Positions 4,620 to 8,316 of a DNA stretch of 8,316 nt are shown here, in pieces (the stretch's first letter is position 1; every line of letters starts with the position of its first letter). Under the pieces are notes generated by a model. That model was not told the DNA's origin. It worked only from the letters and a program-made list of their open reading frames with translations, and made no database searches. The stretch is taken from contig CBFGZI010000153.1 in assembly GCA_965653225.1 (NCBI GenBank), forward strand, positions 1 to 8,316, written 5' to 3'. Made by a program: the position numbers and the translations under genes. This DNA is from JALZDI01 sp965653225. GTDB lineage: Bacteria; Actinomycetota; Actinomycetes; Propionibacteriales; Nocardioidaceae.

Positions 4620-7198
4620 TGGCGACCCGTACGTCTTCCCCGCCGAGGTCGCGTAGCACCAGCACGCGATCCCGGTCGTCCGGTAGCCAGGCTCGACGGT
4701 CCACCTCGACGCGGGCCCGTTCGACGACATCGAAGTCGCGGACGCGGTCCCCGGCGCGGCCACGCCGTACCGGACCTGGCCCGCTGACCCTGCTCGCGGA
4801 GGGCCTCGGCCGTGCCGTGACCGCGGTCTGGCTGGGGATCGCGCACGTGGTCGGCGGCACCGTCCGCCACATCGGCCACACCGCCCGCGACCTCGACCCC
4901 GACCACCGCCGCGACGGTGCCGGGCTCGCGCTCATCGGCCTGGCCGTCGTCACCGCGGCGGCCGTCTGGTGGGACATGCCGACAAGGGCAGGGGAGACCC
5001 TGCGCACAGTTGTGACCGGCTCGGTCGGCTCCCTGGGCTGGGCCGTCCCCGTGCTCCTCGTCGCCATCGCCTGGCGCAACCTGCGTCACCCCGACCACAA
5101 CGGCCCGGCGGGACGGCAGGTCATCGGCTGGGGCTCGATCCTGTTCGGCGTGCTCGGTCTCGTGCACATCGCGCACGGGCTGCCGCGCCCCTCCGACCCG
5201 GAGGGCATGCGCGAGGCCGGCGGCGCCATCGGCTACGTCATGTCCTCGCTGCTGGCCGACCTGTTCCGCAGCACCTGGGTCGCGGCCCCGCTGCTGGCCC
5301 TGCTGTGCGTCTTCGGCCTGCTCGTCGTGACCGGTACCCCGGTGTACGCGGCGCCCACCCGGCTGGCCGAGATCCGCGACCGGCTGCTCGGCCGTACGCC
5401 CACCCCCGAGGAGCAGGACGGCATCGAGACGCGGCCGGTCAAGAAGCCGCGCCGCCGCCGGTCCGCCGAGATCGACGAGGACATGGGCGACAAGCCCTAC
5501 GACAGCCCGGTCCTCGAGGGCCGGGAGCTGAAGAAGCGCGGCAAGGGCAAGAAGCCGGCCGAGACGAGCGAGGCGACCGAGGCCACCTCCGGGACCGCCC
5601 CGGGCCTGGGCGGTGCGGCCGACGCCGGTACCTCGGGCGGAGGCGGAGCCGTGCAGGGCTCGCTGGAGGCGCCGCCGCACAGCCCGCTGCCGCAGCGGGT
5701 CGAGCAGCTCAGCCTGTCCGGCGACGTCACCTACACGCTTCCGGGCAACGAGCTGCTCAAGCCCGGCAGCAAGCACAAGGCCCGCTCCGCCGCGTCCGAC
5801 GCGGTGGTCGACCGGCTGACCGAGGTGCTCGAGGAGTTCAACATCGACGCCCAGGTGACCGGCTACACCCGTGGGCCCACGGTCACCCGGTACGAGATCG
5901 AGCTCGGTCCCGGCGTCAAGGTCGAGAAGATCACCGGCATCACCAAGAACATCTCCTACGCGGTCGCCAGCGCCGACGTGCGCATCCTGTCGCCGATCCC
6001 GGGCAAGTCCGCGATCGGCATCGAGATCCCCAACACCGACAAGGAGATCGTCTCCCTCGGCGACGTGCTGCGCTCCGGCAGCGCCCGCGGCGACCACCAC
6101 CCGCTGGTGGCAGGACTCGGCAAGGACGTCGAGGGCAGCTTCGTCGTCGCGAACCTGTCGAAGATGCCGCACCTGCTGGTCGCCGGTGCCACCGGCTCCG
6201 GTAAGTCCAGCTTCATCAACTCGATGATCACCTCGGTGCTGATGCGGTCCACGCCGGACGAGGTGCGGATGATCCTGGTGGACCCCAAGCGGGTCGAGCT
6301 GAACATCTACGAGGGCATCCCGCACCTGATCACGCCGATCATCACCAGCCCGAAGAAGGCGGCCGAGGCGCTGCAGTGGGTCGTGCGCGAGATGGACATG
6401 CGCTACGACGACCTCGCCGCGTTCGGGTACCGGCACATCGACGACTTCAACAAGGCCGTCCGCTCCGGCAAGGCCAAGCCGCCGCCCGGCAGCGAGCGCG
6501 TCCTCGCGCCGTACCCCTACCTGCTCGTCGTGGTCGACGAGCTCGCCGACCTGATGATGGTCGCGCCCCGCGACGTCGAGGACGCGGTTGTACGCATCAC
6601 GCAGCTCGCCCGCGCGGCCGGCATCCATCTGGTGCTGGCGACCCAGCGGCCCAGCGTCGACGTGGTCACCGGGCTGATCAAGGCCAACGTGCCCAGCCGG
6701 CTCGCGTTCGCCACGTCCTCGCTGGCCGACAGCCGGGTCATCCTCGACCAGCCCGGCGCCGAGAAGCTGGTCGGGCAGGGTGACGGGCTGTTCCTGCCCA
6801 TGGGCGCCAGCAAGACCATGCGCATCCAGGGCGCCTGGGTCACCGAGACAGAGATCCGGCAGGTCGTCCAGGCCTGCCGCGAACAGCTCAAACCGACGTA
6901 CCGCGAAGACGTGACCGTGCCGCAGCAGGCCAAGCGCGAGCTCGACGACGACATCGGCGACGACCTGGACCTGGTGCTGCAGGCGATCGAACTGGTCGTC
7001 AGCACCCAGTTCGGGTCGACCTCGATGCTGCAGCGCAAGCTACGCGTGGGCTTTGCCAAGGCCGGCCGCCTCATGGACATACTGGAAAGCCGAGCCGTCG
7101 TCGGCCCCAGCGAGGGCTCGAAGGCGCGCGACGTGCTGGTCAAGCCGGATGACTTGGAGGAAGTCTTGGCATCCGTGCGGGGAGGCGAGGGATCATGA
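4619..7198 (+). CDS. ftsK: DNA translocase FtsK
   Basis: FtsK is a septum-anchored, hexameric ATPase that pumps chromosomal DNA during division and, in many bacteria, activates XerCD at dif. The 859 residues show an Arg/Ser/Thr-rich basic head (1-52; 14 Arg, 15 Ser, no acidic residue), then about four membrane segments (roughly 101-117, 139-152, 168-186, 218-239). A variable charged and Gly-rich linker (about 245-365) follows, then the alpha/beta motor from about 385 with Walker A GATGSGKS (523-530), DPKRVELNIYEGIPHL (555-570), Walker B LLVVVDE (635-641) and ATQRPSVDVVTGLIKANVPSR (674-694). The winged-helix gamma domain is at about 785-845 (STQFGSTSMLQRKLRVGFAKAGRLMD). It is complete and typical for Actinobacteria. 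Its stop overlaps the next start as ATGA. Codon choice in the basic head includes more minor codons (TCT, AGG, CGA, ACA) than the rest. Confidence 0.97.
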   Translation: MATRTSSPPRSRSTSTRSRSSGSQARRSTSTRARSTTSKSRTRSPARPRRTGPGPLTLLAEGLGRAVTAVWLGIAHVVGGTVRHIGHTARDLDPDHRRDGAGLALIGLAVVTAAAVWWDMPTRAGETLRTVVTGSVGSLGWAVPVLLVAIAWRNLRHPDHNGPAGRQVIGWGSILFGVLGLVHIAHGLPRPSDPEGMREAGGAIGYVMSSLLADLFRSTWVAAPLLALLCVFGLLVVTGTPVYAAPTRLAEIRDRLLGRTPTPEEQDGIETRPVKKPRRRRSAEIDEDMGDKPYDSPVLEGRELKKRGKGKKPAETSEATEATSGTAPGLGGAADAGTSGGGGAVQGSLEAPPHSPLPQRVEQLSLSGDVTYTLPGNELLKPGSKHKARSAASDAVVDRLTEVLEEFNIDAQVTGYTRGPTVTRYEIELGPGVKVEKITGITKNISYAVASADVRILSPIPGKSAIGIEIPNTDKEIVSLGDVLRSGSARGDHHPLVAGLGKDVEGSFVVANLSKMPHLLVAGATGSGKSSFINSMITSVLMRSTPDEVRMILVDPKRVELNIYEGIPHLITPIITSPKKAAEALQWVVREMDMRYDDLAAFGYRHIDDFNKAVRSGKAKPPPGSERVLAPYPYLLVVVDELADLMMVAPRDVEDAVVRITQLARAAGIHLVLATQRPSVDVVTGLIKANVPSRLAFATSSLADSRVILDQPGAEKLVGQGDGLFLPMGASKTMRIQGAWVTETEIRQVVQACREQLKPTYREDVTVPQQAKRELDDDIGDDLDLVLQAIELVVSTQFGSTSMLQRKLRVGFAKAGRLMDILESRAVVGPSEGSKARDVLVKPDDLEEVLASVRGGEGS
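7179..7185 (+). promoter_or_regulatory. Shine-Dalgarno of the gene after ftsK
   Basis: GGGGAGG, inside the last ftsK codons, ends nine bases before ATG 7195. Together with the ATGA overlap it indicates efficient, coupled translation of the downstream gene and fixes its start. Confidence 0.65.
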
Positions 7199-8316
7199 GC
7201 AAGACCATGTTTGACGATGACCTGCACACCGGCGAGACCGGCGACACCGGCGGCTCCGTGATTCCGGCCGCCGCCGAGCGCCACGACCGCGAGCCCGTCG
7301 TCGTGCGCCGCCAGGCGGCGCTGTCGGCGCTGATCGGGCTCGGCGCCAGTATGCTCAGCGGCCTGTACCTGTGGCGCGCCGTCGACCAGGGCGGCGTGCC
7401 CAACTGGGCGATCGGTGCCGTCCTGGCGGGGCTCGCGCTGTTCCACATCACGCAGTGGATCGACGGCCGAACCCCGCTGCTGGTGGCCGACGACACCGGG
7501 ATCCGGCTACGCCTGGGTAACGTCTGGCACGGCCTGCTGTGGCAGGACGTGTCCCGCATCAGCGTGCACGAGCGGCAGGGCATGCTGCGCGACGGCCGGG
7601 TGGTCGTGCATCCCGCCGACGAGACCGCGCTGGAAGACCTCAGCCCCCGCAGCCGGCGCCGGCTGGCCACCAACAGCCGCATGTACGGCGCGCCGTTCGC
7701 GATCCCGCTCGGGGTCACCACGGTCACCTCCACCGACGACCTGGCCGGCGCGCTGGCCGAGTTCGCCGGCGATGCGACGGTGGTCGAGCTCGCCGAGCGC
7801 ACAGACCAGGCGAGCCGTGACTTCGACACCGAGCCGGACACGGTCCCGGACACCGACGCCCGCACCGAGGCGTTCACCTGGCCCGGCGTCGAGACCGGGC
7901 CCGAGACGGAGCCCTACGGCGACGAGCCCGAGACCGAGGACTACGACCAGCGGGAGACCTCCTACGTCGAGGGCGACGACGAGGAACCCGACACCGCACC
8001 TGACACCGAGGTCTACTCCGAGAGAATGGTCGAGACAGACACCGACGCCGCCACCGACGCCGTCACCGACGCCGCCACCGAGCCGGACACCGAGGCATAC
8101 GGGCGGGAGACCGAGCCAGGCCTCCGGTTCGAGGATCGGCCCGATGATCGGTCGGGCAGTGGGCGCGACGACGAGTACGACGCCGACTGGTTCTTCGACG
8201 ACGAGACCGACACGGAGAGCGGTCCGGAACCCGGGCCCGGCACGGAGCCGCAGCCCGGCGCGGAGCCCGAGCCCTCGGCCGAGCCTGAGCCGGCACCGGA
8301 GCCGGAGCCGTCCCCT
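7195..8316 (+). CDS. Two-helix membrane protein with PH-like domain and long acidic tail (partial, 3' end missing)
   Basis: The frame from ATG 7195 is open for 374 codons to the window edge. Residues 1-39 form a cytosolic head. Two hydrophobic segments (about 41-60 and 71-88) make a helical hairpin. Residues 94-200 (PLLVADDTGIRLRLG, WHGLLWQDVSRISVHE, RDGRVVVHP) have the beta-strand pattern and GI...W motif of bacterial PH-like domains. Residues 211-374 are disordered and acidic: 57 of 164 are Asp or Glu, with TDA repeats then Glu-Pro repeats. Lys3 is the only lysine visible. It overlaps ftsK by four bases with a good Shine-Dalgarno, so the two are co-expressed. I recall similar MSKT(L/M)FDDDL-type hypothetical proteins after ftsK in Nocardioides relatives, without known function. 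A role linked to division or the envelope is inferred from position only. Confidence 0.85.
   Translation, partial: MSKTMFDDDLHTGETGDTGGSVIPAAAERHDREPVVVRRQAALSALIGLGASMLSGLYLWRAVDQGGVPNWAIGAVLAGLALFHITQWIDGRTPLLVADDTGIRLRLGNVWHGLLWQDVSRISVHERQGMLRDGRVVVHPADETALEDLSPRSRRRLATNSRMYGAPFAIPLGVTTVTSTDDLAGALAEFAGDATVVELAERTDQASRDFDTEPDTVPDTDARTEAFTWPGVETGPETEPYGDEPETEDYDQRETSYVEGDDEEPDTAPDTEVYSERMVETDTDAATDAVTDAATEPDTEAYGRETEPGLRFEDRPDDRSGSGRDDEYDADWFFDDETDTESGPEPGPGTEPQPGAEPEPSAEPEPAPEPEPSP
8041..8076 (+). repeat. In-frame 12-bp repeat in the acidic tail
   Basis: ACCGACGCCGCC (8041-8052), ACCGACGCCGTC (8053-8064) and ACCGACGCCGCC (8065-8076) are three near-identical units encoding Thr-Asp-Ala-Ala/Val. 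They lie within a longer low-complexity stretch that becomes GAGCCG/GAGCCC (Glu-Pro) repeats from about 8224 to the edge. This is coding microrepeat sequence that can change length without shifting the frame. Confidence 0.75.

Noticed and set aside
4598..6628. A 676-codon open frame on the minus strand opposite ftsK
   Set aside because: It is antisense to a complete, motif-rich ftsK; its composition (His/Asp/Val/Arg-rich, no motif) is the usual shadow of high-GC codon bias.
4986..6780. Two GGGCAGGG octamers (4986-4993 and 6773-6780) resembling E. coli KOPS, both on the + strand inside ftsK
   Set aside because: By base composition about that many or more are expected by chance in this window, and the KOPS sequence of this lineage is not known.

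Overview
The window is high-GC DNA with almost entirely co-directional, tightly packed genes, ATGA start/stop overlaps and GTG/ATG starts. This points to an actinobacterial chromosome. The gene set and the type of the last protein suggest a Nocardioides-like member of the Propionibacteriales, but that placement is from memory and tentative. All five complete genes and the one partial gene are on the + strand. No RNA gene, CRISPR array, insertion sequence or prophage gene is visible.

Region 1 (1-1386) is a folate/thymidylate operon. thyA (thymidylate synthase, 264 aa) overlaps folA (dihydrofolate reductase, 162 aa) by four bases. ThyA makes dTMP and releases dihydrofolate, which FolA recycles to tetrahydrofolate. 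Region 2 (1387-1780) is a 394-nt gene-free interval. It holds a 12-bp tandem repeat array, a possible promoter, an 11-bp GC-rich hairpin and nested inverted repeats next to the dapA promoter. Region 3 (1781-4439) carries dapA (lysine/diaminopimelate synthesis) followed after 52 nt by rnj (ribonuclease J, 563 aa). Region 4 (4440-4618) is a 179-nt gap. It contains a long imperfect palindrome built from three copies of a 14-bp motif, then the ftsK promoter. Region 5 (4619-8316) has ftsK (septal DNA translocase, 859 aa) overlapping by four bases a partial gene. That gene encodes a two-helix membrane protein with a PH-like domain and a long acidic tail; it runs off the right edge.

The thyA-folA, dapA-rnj and ftsK-tail units are a normal actinobacterial housekeeping block (nucleotide supply, peptidoglycan/lysine precursor, RNA processing, chromosome segregation). 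The most informative non-coding signal is that thyA, dapA and ftsK, the first gene of each unit, each have a TANNNT -10 hexamer ending 6-7 nt before the start codon and no convincing Shine-Dalgarno. This is the arrangement of leaderless transcripts. The genes inside the units rely on a Shine-Dalgarno-like sequence (rnj, the last gene) or translational coupling (folA). I found no convincing new defence or mobile system. The features most worth follow-up are the three-copy palindromic element before ftsK, the 12-bp array, and the unnamed protein coupled to ftsK.
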